The notes under the pieces: generated by a model
What the model saw: the letters and a program-made list of their open reading frames with translations, nothing else
What the model was told of the DNA's origin: nothing
The model's database searches: none
Program-made: the position numbers and the translations under genes
Assembly: GCF_003945595.2 (NCBI RefSeq)
Contig: NW_024104510.1
Location: 124,001 to 188,000, forward strand
Length of the DNA: 64,000 nt
Source: Pipra filicauda
Lineage: Eukaryota > Chordata > Aves > Passeriformes > Pipridae
Direction of reading: 5' to 3'
In this document: positions 35,161 to 46,275 of the stretch, piece by piece
Position numbering within the stretch: the first letter of the stretch is position 1
Layout: each line of letters begins with the position of its first letter

Positions 35161-37146
35161 ATTTATGAGAGAAATGAGGACATGCCTGCTCCTTAAAAAA
35201 CATGTGGTTGTACATGAGAAACGTTAACAGTTGTTTGGTGCAGGAATTTTGGAAGCTCTCTTTTGTTTCAGAGGGGGAATGTTTGCTGAGATCTTGTGGC
35301 CTTTGGCAACAGCACAGCCTCTGAAAGTCCTTGAGTTTGGGTTGCTCTTTGAGAGACACAAAAATGACACAGCTCATAGGATTCAACTCTGAACTCTGGA
35401 TGCTTGTCTTCCTGTTGGAGGATGTGTGATAAGTCTTTGATATATAGATTTGTCTAAGGAATGCAGCTGTGCCCTCAGGTCTGAGCCACCAAACCACCTG
35501 TCCCTGTCCTGTGTTTGTTATAGAAGTGTTTCTACTTTGTCAGCTTTTGATGTGTTCTTAACACAAAGGTGCCTGCCCTGCATTGTAAACACTTGTAAAA
35601 AGATTTTGTCCCTGCTGTGTATCACGTAGTTCAGTGTTTTCTCACAAATTGTTCTGGAATGGAGCTTACGTTCATGCTTTTAGGTGGCTCCAGGGAATAA
35701 TAGTAATTTCTACAGAAGGATTTGATGGTACAGTAATTGTAAGGGATACATAGGCAAGAAAGAAACAAAGTGGCCAGCATTTTGTATCAATAGAAGTTTT
35801 CTCATGTTAAAAAAGAAATCTGTTCAAACTTAATTGAGTTTAAGTAAGGTGGGATTCAGGGCACTCACAGAGCTTTAAGTGCTCTTCCCCATCCACTGCC
35901 ACTTCTGTGGCATCCCTGGGCCTTTTCTGTTGGAGCAGCAGAAATATCAATTCACTTTGTGTGCCCACCCTGGTGAGCTACCACAGCTCTGTAAGATGTG
36001 GGAAAGCTCTGACTTTTTCCCTCCTTTCCCTGCTGGATTCTGTCCTGGAGCTGTGTTGTCAGCACTGGGTTCTTCCTGTGACTTCCTTCTCCTCTCCTAC
36101 AGTCCCTTCTCTCTCCAGTCCCACTGCTGTGCCTCTTTTCTTTTTACGTGTTCTCTGATGGCATGGGAATGATCTTGAACTGCTTTGTCCTACCAAGTGT
36201 TGGGTCTCAGCCTGGGACATTTGCAGAATTGGCAGTCCACCTCCAAGAGCTGAGCCTGAAGAGAGTTTCAGGGATGTACTGACCTGCATGTGGTCTTGGA
36301 TGGGGGTGAAACAGGCAAAACTACTGGGAAACATTAGAATGTTATGGAGTCAAAGCTTCAGTACCTGAACTGGAAGGTGTAAAGTCTGTAATGCCGAATA
36401 GCACAACTAGTGTCTGCTGCTCAATTCTGCCTGCCAGGATCAGCTTGCTGGAGGTGCCTGAAAGCAGGACCTTCACTGGCTGTGCTAAAGAAGTGAATGT
36501 CAGTGTGAAGTTTGGGATTTCCAGTGGCCTCCATGGAAACTACATCCTTAGATCACTGTAAATGGTGGCATTTAGTTCCCTTAGGATACTTAGAAAGCTC
36601 TAACCTGCAAAAGCAAATTGATTACAGCTTTGTGAAGAGAAGTGTGATAAAGGGGTTTAAAAAGCTCAGCAAGGGATGGGAGGTAAAGTGAGGCCTCTGC
36701 AGAAAGTGATCTGTGTACTTAGGAACTGAAATGCTGTCTGAATCAGCAGCTGGATGAATTGGATTTGTTTCAGGGGTCAGTGCCCAAATAAATATTTGCA
36801 GTAAGACATTCACCAGCCTTTATTAAACCTAGAGTGAGGCCAGCCTGTACTCTCTGAGGCAGCAAAGACTCAAGATAAAAGGTTTGCATTAGTATTGATA
36901 GTTACATTTGGGAAAGGGTTTTTTTTGGTCTTACATAAAGGGAAGACAGGTCCAGGAGGTGCTTGTGAGATGACAAAAGAGGCACCTGGGACATAATTTT
37001 TCCTTTTGCATGAATTTTTAAAACATGTGGAGCTAGAAAAGCTTTGCCCTCAACAGTGTCCCATGAAACTCAGAATTTGCTTTTAAGTGAAAAGACAGCT
37101 GCAAACACACAGAGAGGCAGAGGGCAAAACGCTGCTTTGAAGGAGT
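35161..37146. other. Stretch with no supportable gene
   Basis: No gene is recognised. Frames up to 112 codons (minus, 35159-35497) have no known domain. AT-rich DNA at 36600-36900 leads into the old LINE, whose left edge is uncertain. Confidence 0.6.
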
Positions 37147-38095
37147 TAACAAGCATGTGGAACAGAGCACTCTGTTGATAAAGCCTGCTTGGATTTTTTT
37201 AAAGACATTTATCAAGGTTCCTCACAGAAGATGTTTAAGGAAATGAAGCAGTGGGGAAAAAGAGGGGGAGGGTCTTTACTTAGAAAAATAGTTGGCTAAA
37301 AGAAGATGAACAGAGTGGAAATAAATAATGAGTTCTCCTGGTGGAGGGAAGTCACCAGCAGAATACTGCAAGGTCTCATGCTGAAACCTTCTATTTTTCA
37401 AATATGAGATAGACTTGAAAAAGGAACAAAGAAAATAAATAAGTTTTGTTAGCACAGGAAACTATTTGAGGTTGTAAAGACAGGCAAAGTGTGAAGATGT
37501 GCAGAAGGGTGTTCAGAAACAGAATGATGGGATGCTAAAATGACAGATGAATTTCAGGGTAGGAATATGTGAAGTGATGCACACAGAAGTAATTCTGCAT
37601 GTACACAAGGCGATGAGCTGTGAGACATCAACAGGCTCTGGGGGCTTGAGGTTCTGGGTTATAATGCAGAGCTCTGTGGTAGTGTTGGCTCAGTGCTCAG
37701 CAGTGATCAAAACCAAATTGAACATTAGAAGTTATTAGCAAAGGCAGTGGGAAGAAAACACACTGCAGCTGTGTAGGCTTGTGGTTGCACTGCCTCCTGC
37801 TCTTTATGTCCTGGCTCTGGAACAAGCCAGGAGATCTGGAAAGAGGCTCAGAGCAGGGTTAAATCAGAGATACAGGGTAGTTTTTGTATCAGGAGTTTTC
37901 AAGAAGACCAGGATTCCTTAGTCTGGGAGAGAGATGGCTAAGGTCAGCTACAGCAGCAGTCTGTAAAAACCTTCAGAGGTGGTGAAGGTAACTAGGCAGT
38001 GATTTCTGGTGGTCCAACTCCATCCTGGTGCTAGGGGGCATCAGATGAAGGATGAGACTGCAAGTTTTGCTTGCAAGGGGAAGTGTAGACCAAGA
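37147..38095 (+). mobile_element. Ancient degraded CR1-clade LINE, ORF2 reverse transcriptase and 3' part
   Basis: This is the largest recognisable repeat. At 37189-37197 codons read L-D-F and, after a one-base shift, 37202-37228 reads K-T-F-I-K-V-P-H-R. This is a decayed reverse-transcriptase motif A block of the form L-D-F-S-K-A-F-D-x-V-P-H, with the second Asp lost. From 37547 an open frame of 63 codons keeps the spaced markers of the downstream region: V-M-H at residues 10-12, F-W-V-I at 36-39 and A-Q-C-S-A-V-I-K at 48-55, matching the CR1 pattern C-x-V-M-H, D-L-G-V-I and A-Q-C-A-x-V-K. At about 38030-38090 the order 'tagggggcatcagatgaa' then 'gcaagttttg' corresponds to the post-RT region. 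Frameshifts and stops make it inactive. The left and right edges are approximate. Confidence 0.7.
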
Positions 38096-41025
38096 TGGGT
38101 AGTTGTAGCAATGCATGTAAAATAAAGTGCTAATCATGGGTGCTGTGGCCTTTTTGTAAATGTCTAGGAAGCCTTTAATGAAAGGTTAATTGGGCAGTGG
38201 ATCAGCAGAAAGGTGTCCAGGGAATAGAAAAGGGTGAGTGCATGACTGGAGACAGATTGATTTTATTTCCGTGTACCACGGCAGGGTGGTAATTTCTGCT
38301 GTTCCCTGGCTGGTGTGTGCTGCAATTGCAATGCTGCTGTTCAGCCCGTGGCTGTCCTGCTGTCCTGGCATCAGAGCCCTTGGCAACATGTGCCATTCCT
38401 TAGGCTTGGTTTGAGACTGGGACTTCAACCCAATGGAGCACTTAGGTCTTGGCAGAAGCACTCCCTGGGAGATCTGGGTGTCTCACAGACCCACCTTGTT
38501 GTGGGAACATGTGTGATGCTGAGCGTTGTCCCCATTAACCTTGTTGAGACCTGGTCAGAGTGGACTGGGAAGCAGTGGCTGCCCTGGCTTTGCTTCTCGT
38601 CACCACCCGTGTCACCACATGCTGACACTGAAGAAGTAAAGCAGGTGAGATACTGTGCTTGGAAGTCTGTCTGGGTTTTATCTCTGTTAATAAAAAGATA
38701 AAGGTTAAAGGAAGCTCTGGAAGGGGGAACAACTTCCAAATTAATTTAGTTTTCAAACTAGACAGATATCTTGAAGATCTAAGTCATTGCAACAAGCTGC
38801 AATGTTTTCCCTTTGCTCAGGGCAAGAGCTACCTTGTAAGAATGGAGTGTTTCTGGGATCTGAGTGCCTGCCAACAGTAGGGCTGCAGACCATGTCAGGC
38901 ATTTTTTTTAAATGTCTTGTATTTCTAATGTAATTGGCAGCATGTCATGAATTATCCCTGAAGTTACTACTGTAGTTCTGTGTTACTCGGCTACACTCTG
39001 TGCACACTGTTTTGTCTCCTGCTCGGTCTCTGGCCTCCCAGCTCTCTGGAATTACTGTGGACATCTCCCTTTCACCTGAGTGTGTAATTATTCATGTGAC
39101 CATATGCTGTCCTATCTCTTGGATAGGATACAAATGTCACATCTGTATCCTGGGTTGGTTGATGGCCCTCTCACTGAAGGGTTGGCTTTGGCATCTGGGC
39201 CTGTGGCCAATATGATGCTCTTCGTTAGGTGCCCCAGGAGCAGGTCTGCTGTCTCTAACCATGGACTGGGGTCTTGCCGGTCAGGATTAAGTAGAGTTGA
39301 GTTGGGTCAAAACTGGCCAGATAGATGCCAGGTCTTATTTAGAAAATCCTACCTGGTGTTTTGTTGGCATTTGGGCACAGTAGAGACATCTGCATTGATT
39401 CTTGTGTATGCTAAGGACATATGGCTGCCCTGAAAATAAATTAGTATTTCAATGAGCAGTGTTAATGGTCTAAACATTAGACTGAATGAATGTTCTGGCT
39501 TTGTACAAGGCTGAGACTAGAACTGTTCTTCCATTAGGCTTAAGCTCTCTGGATTTACCCCTTACTGCTGTTAACTTATCCCCCAGAATTACTTAGATGT
39601 GGGAAGGGGAGGGCAAGAGGACTTGAACAGTGCTTCTGTGACACTTTTTTGGAACATCAACCCTTTTTAGATCCTAAATTGCTTTTAAATGCATGACCCT
39701 TATTCAGACTCGAATCTACCACTTTTAGTTGATTGCCTCCTTTTTTTTTTTTTGACCTTGAAAATTTAGATAATCTTAAATACCAGTATCCATTAGAAAT
39801 GAACCTGTAATTCCCTACTCTTTCTCATTTATTTACTCCCATGAAGTCCTACTGTTAGCTTGGTCTGGCAAAAAGAGCTTTCCAGGGAATAGTTGGGGTA
39901 GCTGGTGGGAGCATTGTGGTTACAATATTCCCAAAGTAAGTTGACTTCTGCTTTCTGAGAGCCACAATAGAAGTTTCTTTGTCAGGCCAAATTTGTAAAA
40001 TAAAAAAAGAATTCCTTTTAATTGTTCAAAGGCTTGTCTGCTATTGGCTTTTTCTGAATTGTTCTAATAAAAAAAAACGTAATGGGGAAAATAAGCAGAT
40101 AATGTGGGCTGAAAAAAATTCTCTCTAAATCTGAGAATTAATAAATCTAGGACAAAAGAGTTGAGGTAAATAAGATTTGGAGTATCTTATAATAACTCAC
40201 TGGCCTGGTGATGTGTATGGAATACTGCAAAGGAAGATATTTAACAATATGCTCTTATGTGCTTCATAGGGCATTTGCAACAGCAAAGTCGTGTTCTCTC
40301 TTCTGTGCTGTTGCTTGTGGACCAGCAGTGTTTCCTAAAACAAAACCTACATATGTTAGAAAAGGTCACAAATGTCCTGGATTTTCCTAAGGTCTCTGCT
40401 TTGAAGGAAAAGCCCTGGAAAATTGCATGACTTGTGCAAGTGTACCCTTTTTTCAGAATGCTCCACTAATTCCCTGATGGGCAGCCAAAGTCCCTCCTGG
40501 TACAGGCAGGTGACAGTGAGCAGGATGAACCCTGATGAGTGTTAATGAGGAGGTTTGAGCCACCTTGTTCCTGTGGAGATCTGCATGCCCTGTGTCCTCC
40601 TGCACCTGGATTGCAGTCTGGAAGGGCTCCCACGGCTCTCCTGCAGCTCTGAGTGTGTGGATGGGACTGTGCTGTTCTGCAGGCTGCAGTGGGCTCCTCT
40701 GTGTGTTTAAAAGCATGTTTCTTATTATCAACACCAACCACAGTCCCATGAGCTGGCACTATAAGCATGTGTGTTTCCCCCTCACACTGTGCAAGAATAA
40801 TTATACTCTCACAGCAGTGAGTTTTTCTGTTCCCTCTGATTTATGGAGGCAAAGAACTCGTTTGAGAGGATGAGTCAGAAGTAATAGAGCTCCAGGGGGC
40901 TGTATTTCATGGCTTTTCCTCTCTTTAGTTTTTGCCCTGCACTGTACCTCATGGTTACCAGTGCTTTGGCCTTCCAGGGAACACTCATTAAAGCTTGGAA
41001 GTGAGCTTGGGTCTTGATTTACATT
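38096..41025. other. Stretch with no supportable gene
   Basis: No gene is recognised. The old LINE may reach slightly into the left end. A poly-T of about 12 lies near 39742-39753. Frames up to 128 codons (plus, 38315-38701) match nothing known. Confidence 0.6.
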
Positions 41026-41160
41026 CAGAAACCAACCTGATTCTGTAAATCAAGAATGTGACACGGTGATAATCTTTTAAGCTTTGTAATATTATCATAA
41101 ATATAATATGATTCTTGGTTGGCTATTCTCAAACACTTGGCACCTTGTACAAAATGCAGG
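41026..41160. promoter_or_regulatory. AT-rich segment, weak candidate regulatory element
   Basis: GACACGGTGATAATC near 41060 and TTTGTAATATTATC near 41083 sit in a short AT-patterned island. Support is weak. Confidence 0.15.
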
Positions 41161-42595
41161 ATGGGTGCAGGAGCTGCTCTGAAGGGACATTCATGTGCAG
41201 CTGCTGCCGAGGGGAAGGGGTTTAGCAGCTGTTGAGTTGCAGAGAGCAGTGCTGGGTTTAGGCACAGAGCATGAGTTAGAGGATTGCTAGGTATAACTGA
41301 AGCTCCTGGAAAGATGCAGAGATTTAGAGTCCAGGGAAAGCTTTAAGGAAGGGCTTGTTCTGCTTCAGGAGAATCCAAAGTCATGTGTGTCAGTTCACGT
41401 GTGAGTACGATGCTGTTGCTTGAGTGAGTCGTGCAGACAGAGGCCAAGTGAGTGGGGATTGATGGCATGGGCTGGGGCAGAGGTGGGGTGCAGAGCCCTC
41501 CTTTGCTGAACTGACCTAAGCAATAGATGGGCAGCAGATTCATCTTTGATCTTGCTGGCAAAGGTCTCTGGGGTTGACCTCCACGTGATGTTTTGAGAAG
41601 GCTGTTGAGTCCCGTGGTAGGTAAGCGCTAGAGCAACATGTGGTGGGGTGAGCTGCTGGCCAACCAGCTGGCAGCAAGGAAAGGCGTTTTTATTACCCTC
41701 TTGAAACAATTCCAGTCCTGTGGTGGTGGTGAGCAAGACACTGGTGCTCACAAGGGCCTCAATGTCACAGGCAAAGTTTGAGCTGAGGAGCTGAATAATT
41801 TCCCCTTCCTTTCTAAGAGGGCATGGCAGAAAGTAAGTGGCAACCATCTGGAAGCCTTAAGCAGTGTAACTCAGGATGGGATGTCTGCCTTTTTGCTGGT
41901 TTGGTTTCTTCTCCTTGTGTGTAAGTATTTCTAGTTTTAGTTCAAAACTTCTGCTGAAAGTCTCTGACAGGAGACAGTGAGATGGCTCATGAAGTGCCCT
42001 GTTCCCCTGTGATTTTGCACAGCTCCTTTGCCAGTAGTGAAATAGCTGCTGGATTCAGCCACTGGCTTCTCCCAACTTGGGACTGACTGATAAACTTGTG
42101 TACGAACTGCAGTGATGGACGACTTTGCTATGGCATTTCCATTTCTATTTACAGTTTAATTTATCCCTCCCTCTGTTGAGTGCTTCTTGAGAACACTTCA
42201 GTGGCTTTTTCCTTCAAGTGTAGCAAAACTAAACAAAAAAACCTCATGCTTCTTTGTTGAACTGAATAACTCACTGTTATGATTGATAATGGTGAAACTT
42301 GTTTATAATCTATCTGAACAGTGATGCACATAATTAAAAACAAAGGCAGACTCTGAGTCCTCTACGGATCTGATTGCTTTGAACAGCAGATGATCTCTAG
42401 GGAACTTGGGGTAGGAGCTCTAGTTCTGAGGGCACTGTGAAGCAGGAAGCTGAATGCATTGTAAGAACTAATAATGAAAACTAAGGTGATGGATCAACAG
42501 TTCATTGATTTATGTGCCTTTGATGGGTAGAATTGTGTGTTGCAAATGGGCTTTGCTAGCTTTTAACCAATAATCTCTTGGTTGTTCCCCCCTGC
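41161..42595. other. Stretch with no supportable gene
   Basis: No gene is recognised. A 150-codon minus-strand frame at 41395-41847 has no known domain and poor codon pattern. Confidence 0.6.
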
Positions 42596-42720
42596 TTATT
42601 CTGTTAAACAGACTGCAGTGTCTCAGAATTAATCCCATTAGTTAATTACAATCTTATTTTCTCTTTGTCTTCTTTCATCTGTGGATCCAAACCATAAATG
42701 GTGGCATGGATGGCATAGAA
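42596..42720. promoter_or_regulatory. Candidate element with OTX-type and TAATTA cores
   Basis: A bicoid/OTX-class TAATCC core at 42630-42635 is followed within about 10 bases by TTAATTA at 42642-42648, in AT-patterned DNA. A run of 10 G at 42724-42733 follows directly. Function is inferred only. Confidence 0.22.
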
Positions 42721-42723
42721 TTT

Positions 42724-42733
42724 GGGGGGGGGG
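42724..42733. repeat. Poly-G run, 10 bases
   Basis: Ten consecutive guanines, the longest G run in the window. Confidence 0.95.
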
Positions 42734-43311
42734 TTTTTGTGCTGTGGTCAATTCATATTTGCTGTGTGGATGCTTGTGGGGATTAAACTGAAAATGCAAG
42801 TGTTGTGGACTCCTAAGATGTATTTTTCTCAGGTGCATCCACTTATGCTGTTTGTTTGCAACAAGAGTGAATGCAAAATGAAAAACACAATGCAAATCTG
42901 GTTAGAGCTAAAACCTAAGAAATGCACAAACCAGCACTTGTGAAAAGTTTTCTGGTGAAGCTGCCATCCTTCCTCAGATACACTTTGCAAATTTCCCTGG
43001 GAAGGTACCCCCTGTTTGCCATGTACACATGTTCTGTCTCTGTGCTATTCCAGCGATGTAATGCATCCAGGTGCTTGTTGTTGCAAAGCCATTCTTATGG
43101 GTGAAGGTGATGCCTGGTGCTTTTCCCCCAGAGCAATCAAAAGATGGATCTGTCTGTCCATCTCCCTGATGGCCTTCATCAGTGTCTGGTCTGACCTCTA
43201 AAACTGTGCAGTGTCCTGCCATGTACAACTTTCACAGATGGAAGAAGTTTTTTCTCTGTTGCAGATAAAGGCTGGTAGTGGCTTATTTCCAGTCACATTA
43301 AATGTTGGGAA
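42734..43311. other. Stretch with no supportable gene
   Basis: Nothing recognised up to the possible SINE remnant. Confidence 0.6.
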
Positions 43312-43360
43312 GAGACTGAAATCCAGGTTCCCTGACCACTGGGCTATCCTTTATCTCTGA
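43290..43360 (-). mobile_element. Possible tRNA-derived SINE remnant
   Basis: Read on the minus strand, 43346 to 43336 gives TAGCCCAGTGG, an exact match to the pol III A-box form TRGCNNAGTGG. It is followed by a weak B-box-like GGATTTCAGTCTC at 43324-43312. Spacing between the boxes is shorter than in a tRNA, implying an internal deletion, and the rest matches no SINE I can name. It may be an ancient amniote SINE or chance. Confidence 0.2.
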
Positions 43361-43493
43361 GCTGGACTGCTCCATGGATAGTTTTGTAAATGCACGAGTA
43401 GCTCACTCTGAAGCACTTCTTCCCCCATAGATGGAAATACATTCCTATTTCTCTGTAGCTTTGCAGCTGGTGTGCTCAAGGCACCAGGATCCT

Positions 43494-43590
43494 GGAATCC
43501 TAGAATATCTCAAATTGGAAGGGACTGATAAGGATCATCAAGTCCCACTCCTTGCTCTTTGCATCCAACAATCACTGTGTTAATCAGGGC
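43494..43590 (-). mobile_element. CR1 LINE 3' end, short minus-strand fragment
   Basis: Starting at 43494, 'aatcctagaatatctcaaa' followed by 'ttggaagggact' and 'aaggatcatcaagtccc' is the reverse complement of the 3' end of an avian CR1 subfamily; its plus-sense copies end in ...GATATTCTAGGATT. Similarity fades by about 43590. The copy is strongly 5'-truncated, as most CR1 insertions are. The subfamily differs from the copy at 57618-57887, judging by the terminal sequence. Confidence 0.75.
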
Positions 43591-44030
43591 TTATTTTGTA
43601 CTTTGCTGCTTTGAACACAAAAATCCCAAAATGGCCTGAAGATGCATGGTTGAGTAGTCATGTGAAACAACTCCAGCCTTTCAACAAATCCAAAATACAG
43701 GTGGCTGCTAAAAATGGTGTTGCCTGGAAAAGTCTTGAGCTCATTTGATTTACTAAAGGCAGTTACTGCTATCAGACATCTCTGTGGCTGATGTCAAGGG
43801 ACTTTGAAGGTTGCTAGTAGATTGCAAGTAAGAGATGAATTTCTTATTACAGGGCAGTAAGATTGGTCCCAAGCTACTAGTAAATCATGTTGGTTAGCAA
43901 GAGGAGTAGAGGAGGTGCAGCAGAAGGTGTGGAAGAGGTTTTTGCTGTGTCTCAGCCTGGAAGGCAGTGTTGTAATTCAGATGGCAGAGTGTAAGATACC
44001 AGATTGCTTTGAATGTGTTGCAATCCTGTG
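43591..44030. other. Stretch with no supportable feature
   Basis: Nothing recognised to the right of the CR1 fragment. Confidence 0.6.
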
Positions 44031-44305
44031 GTGCCAAGAGTTTGATGTGTCCCCAGGGGCTTAGCAATGAACAGCCCCATCTCCGTGCCAGACTTTGGAA
44101 TCAGAAGGTATGCAGAAGCCTTTCCTCCACAAATCCACAGAGACAGGCTGGGTCCTTCAAGTAAATGGATCGCTTGCAGCTTTCAGTGAAAGCCTCGTGC
44201 TGTTTTTGATGGCTCTGCTGGATAGAAGTGTTCTCATTGCCGTCGGCATCGCCTCGTTAATGCTGCATCACTCCCCTGCGACAGGGCTTTGAGGATGATT
44301 TAAGT
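44031..44305. promoter_or_regulatory. Candidate conserved element with clustered CpGs
   Basis: Four CpGs fall within 16 bases at 44241-44256, directly followed by a TTAATG homeodomain core at 44257-44262. GGATCGCTTGCAGC is near 44168. Such CpG retention stands out against a CpG-poor background. A 65-codon plus-strand frame runs 44095-44292; it is hydrophobic toward its end but has no family resemblance, so a short exon or microprotein is only a remote possibility. Confidence 0.3.
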
Positions 44306-46005
44306 GTCTTTGTATTGTCTACTTGGAGGAGGTGTGAGAATTGCAAGGGAAGCTGTGTCAGGCATATGGGACTGGTGCAGGACTGGTGCAGTGTGTTGGG
44401 GGCTTGCAGAGGTGGGGATGGGTATTGAGGGAACAGGTAGCATGGCCAGGGACAATCAGCTGCAAGGGCTGCAGGCAGGACAGGCAGCTTCCTTGCCTCT
44501 GAGGTAGGTTGCTCTGGGAGATGCTGATGGACCATGGAGACACCCCAGTGCAAAGAATCAGTTTTTGCTGAAACAGTGGAATCTGTCTTGTCCTAATTTG
44601 TATGTCTGCATCGACAGTGAAGACCTGGGGTCTGTCCACTGTCACTGGGGGGACAAGCAGCTGTAGAGCTCCTGCCTTCTTGCCCCAGGGTAGGAATGAA
44701 ATGAGAGGTAAAGTGGCCTCCCTTTAGTCTGTGGAGGGAAAGTCCATGGGAACACCCCTCCTCTTGTCAGTGAGGACCACCTTTTCTTAGCTTTCTTAAC
44801 AGTGGATGGGTATGCTTGTGCTTTTCCAGGAGCTGCTGTTAGCACAGTGCAAAAATCCCTTGTGCTTGTTGAATCATGGGGACTATGAGGAAACTGATCT
44901 TTTGTTGAGCTTGTCTGACTTGTCCTAGACCTTCTTGATTCCTCATTCCATTGGCAATCTACTGGTTTATGCATGTGCCTCTGGCTTTGCTGTAAAAGGG
45001 GGCTGATGTTGCTTGCTGGTGGACTAGGAGAGGCAGTGAGATGCTGTCAAGGCTTATGTGCCACTAGAGCCAGTCCTTAAGTGAGACAGGTCCTAAAGAA
45101 AACAAACCCTGCTCTTTGCAATCCCATATGGGACTAATTTTCTCTCTGAAAAAGCCTCTTCTGAAATGAGAATGCCCTGTCACTAATGAGTGCATGAAAG
45201 AACATCAAGGGGCACATGAAAGCAGCACAACATTTTTTTAAATCCATGCATTGCTATGGCAGGGCAGAAGGTCTTTTTAATTTAATTTTTAATTTTGAAG
45301 ATAAAGATACAGACTATGGATGCAAATGCTCTTTCAGCTGATGACACTTGGAGATGACTGTTTCTTCTAGATTTTACCTGGAGTGTATGTTGTTGTATGT
45401 TTTAATTTGTTAAGCTAAGTAATTGCAAAATACCTTTGTACTAGGCAAAGGTTTGGTGTGGTGTCAGCACATGCATGATTACATTTCTTTCTTCCTCCTT
45501 CCCTGCCATCCTACGTAGCCCTTTCTCTCTTCTCAGTATTTAATATGCAAAATGAATTAAAACAGCCGAGTGGGCAGCTGCTAAACCCAGGAGGCTCCAA
45601 ATACTCCCCTTCCAGGGAAGAACCTGAAAGGAACAGTTGGGGTTTTGTTTGTCCCAGAATTTTTAGGTGGACAAAGGAGGTTAGAAGATAGTTATTATAG
45701 GTGTGGCTATATATATGATATCTGTGGTTTACATCTTTATTTTGATATCTTATATCAGGAATATTAGAATTCCCACCACCACCACCCCCTGTCTTGAAAA
45801 CAGAATTTTCATTGAAGGGGGAATAAATTTTGGACTGTTCATTCCAGTGCAAACTGAAATTGGGGGCTTTCACAGTATGTTATGACTTGAACTGCTAAGA
45901 CAGGAGACATGTGCTCCCCTCTGGGAAGAAGGCATTTGTGGGGGGCACAGAGCTGGGTTGGAGTGTTCCTCCTGCTGGTTCTCTTCTGCCAGCTCCAAGC
46001 CAGAC
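44306..46005. other. Stretch with no supportable gene
   Basis: No gene is recognised. AT-rich DNA at 45236-45470 carries TTTAATTTAATTTTTAATTTTG. A short (ACC)n run sits at about 45774-45786. Frames up to 120 codons are unmatched. Confidence 0.6.
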
Positions 46006-46275
46006 ACGGAGAGGGCCTGACCCTGCTTATGCCTCATCTTCAGGAAATGTCCGATCTGTTGAGCTGTGAGAGGTGCTCAATTATTTTGATGAGCAATTGC
46101 CTTCTGACCTGGGAAAATGTTCTGCAAACGTATCAAACCCCATCAGTGTCATGTGAATCAGCAGCTCCGTCGGAGATCGCTGGGTGTTATTTTGCAGCCA
46201 CGCTTTGCTCTGTGAGGTCGTGGATGGTGAATGTAATGAGTCCAGCCCTGAATGAGAGGAGCATTTCTTGCAGTT
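46006..46275. promoter_or_regulatory. Candidate conserved non-coding element
   Basis: CAATTA at 46078-46083 and the palindrome GCAATTGC at 46093-46100 lie about 10 bases apart. Further right, a perfect inverted repeat CTCCG-T-CGGAG at 46165-46175 and GATCGC beside it keep three CpGs in 12 bases. A 122-codon frame spans the segment from 45909 but has no recognised domain. I infer regulatory DNA. Confidence 0.32.

Noticed and set aside
41395..41847. 150-codon minus-strand frame
   Set aside because: Low-information composition and no domain match that I can recognise.
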